Source: Inquilinus sp. Marseille-Q2685 (GTDB lineage: Bacteria > Pseudomonadota > Alphaproteobacteria > DSM-16000 > Inquilinaceae). Taken from it: a stretch of DNA of 64,000 nucleotides. The position numbers and the translations under genes are program-made. This document shows positions 63,804 to 64,000 of this stretch, piece by piece. The stretch is taken from NCBI RefSeq assembly GCF_916619195.1, contig NZ_CAKAKL010000002.1, positions 560,001 through 624,000 on the forward strand, in the 5' to 3' direction. Position 1 is the first letter of the stretch, and each line of letters starts with the position of its first letter. Below the pieces are notes generated by a model, which saw nothing but the letters and a program-made list of their open reading frames with translations, searched no databases and was not told the origin of the DNA.

Positions 63804-64000
63804 TTCCGGATCTCCTCCGTCCTGGGCCGCGCTGTCCCCGCGGCCGGCAGGAGAGAACATAGAGCGAACGGGAGGAGGAGTCCAGCAAAAGGAACATTTC
63901 GGGAACTGCCCTGCCCGCTCAGATCACCCCGCATCCCACACGGCGACCCGCAGGGAAACAAAAAGGATTTTTATCCTTACGGAAGGGTAAGTTGCCCGAA

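Overview
The window is a GC-rich stretch of bacterial chromosome carrying core genes (thrS, infC, minCDE, a tRNA-Ser) among many transporter, regulator and envelope genes. The high GC, GTG and TTG starts, Shine-Dalgarno-led tight operons, CENP-V/GFA, GYD and ELM1-like families, and intergenic palindromes of the 'cctctcccgc' and 'tgcccgggcttgacccgggca' types suggest a free-living alphaproteobacterium, perhaps of the Rhodospirillales. The lineage is an inference; no 16S gene is present.

Layout. 1-2.3 kb: a LysR regulator (cut by the window edge) divergent from a ring-cleaving dioxygenase and an alpha/beta hydrolase. 2.4-9.2 kb: five stand-alone regulators (three paralogous AraC proteins, one LacI, one different AraC) separated by AT-richer spacers, with no structural genes between them. 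9.3-9.6 kb: a long nested inverted repeat. 9.65-15.3 kb: DUF1932-type dehydrogenase, NDUFA9-like SDR protein, stress-type protein, serine hydrolase, MFS transporter and GYD protein. 15.5-16.2 kb: an orphan PycTM-like membrane protein and a small GHNGGP protein.

16.3-24.6 kb is an amide-utilisation operon: AmiC-type sensor, AmiR-type ANTAR antiterminator, two Dpp/Opp permeases, a solute-binding protein, acetamidase/formamidase and a double ABC ATPase. A promoter-like element and a terminator hairpin lie just before amiC, as expected if AmiR acts on the leader RNA. A low-GC GIY-YIG gene follows at 24.8 kb. 25.9-33.6 kb: an orphan peptide-binding protein, a secreted glycosidase-like protein, FAD monooxygenase, PPK2, histidine phosphatase and an RluA-type pseudouridine synthase.

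33.9-35.7 kb is minCDE. 35.8-44.5 kb: methyltransferase, haem-oxygenase-fold protein, ALDH7, a three-gene ABC importer, class III cyclase, RidA with a palindromic operator, and a ROK kinase. 44.5-47.1 kb: thrS-infC, where infC appears to start at an AUA codon overlapping the thrS stop, closed by a terminator.

47.2-59.7 kb is an envelope polysaccharide region: LpxL-type acyltransferase, several glycosyltransferases, an ELM1-family protein, an MBOAT/SGNH acylation pair, an MptE-like DUF115 protein and three paralogues of a poorly described family with a Kdo-transferase-like motif. 59.8-64 kb: DDAH-type hydrolase, tRNA-Ser(GGA), a decayed FMN reductase, an RTX protein with its terminator, a GFA protein and a small hypothetical.
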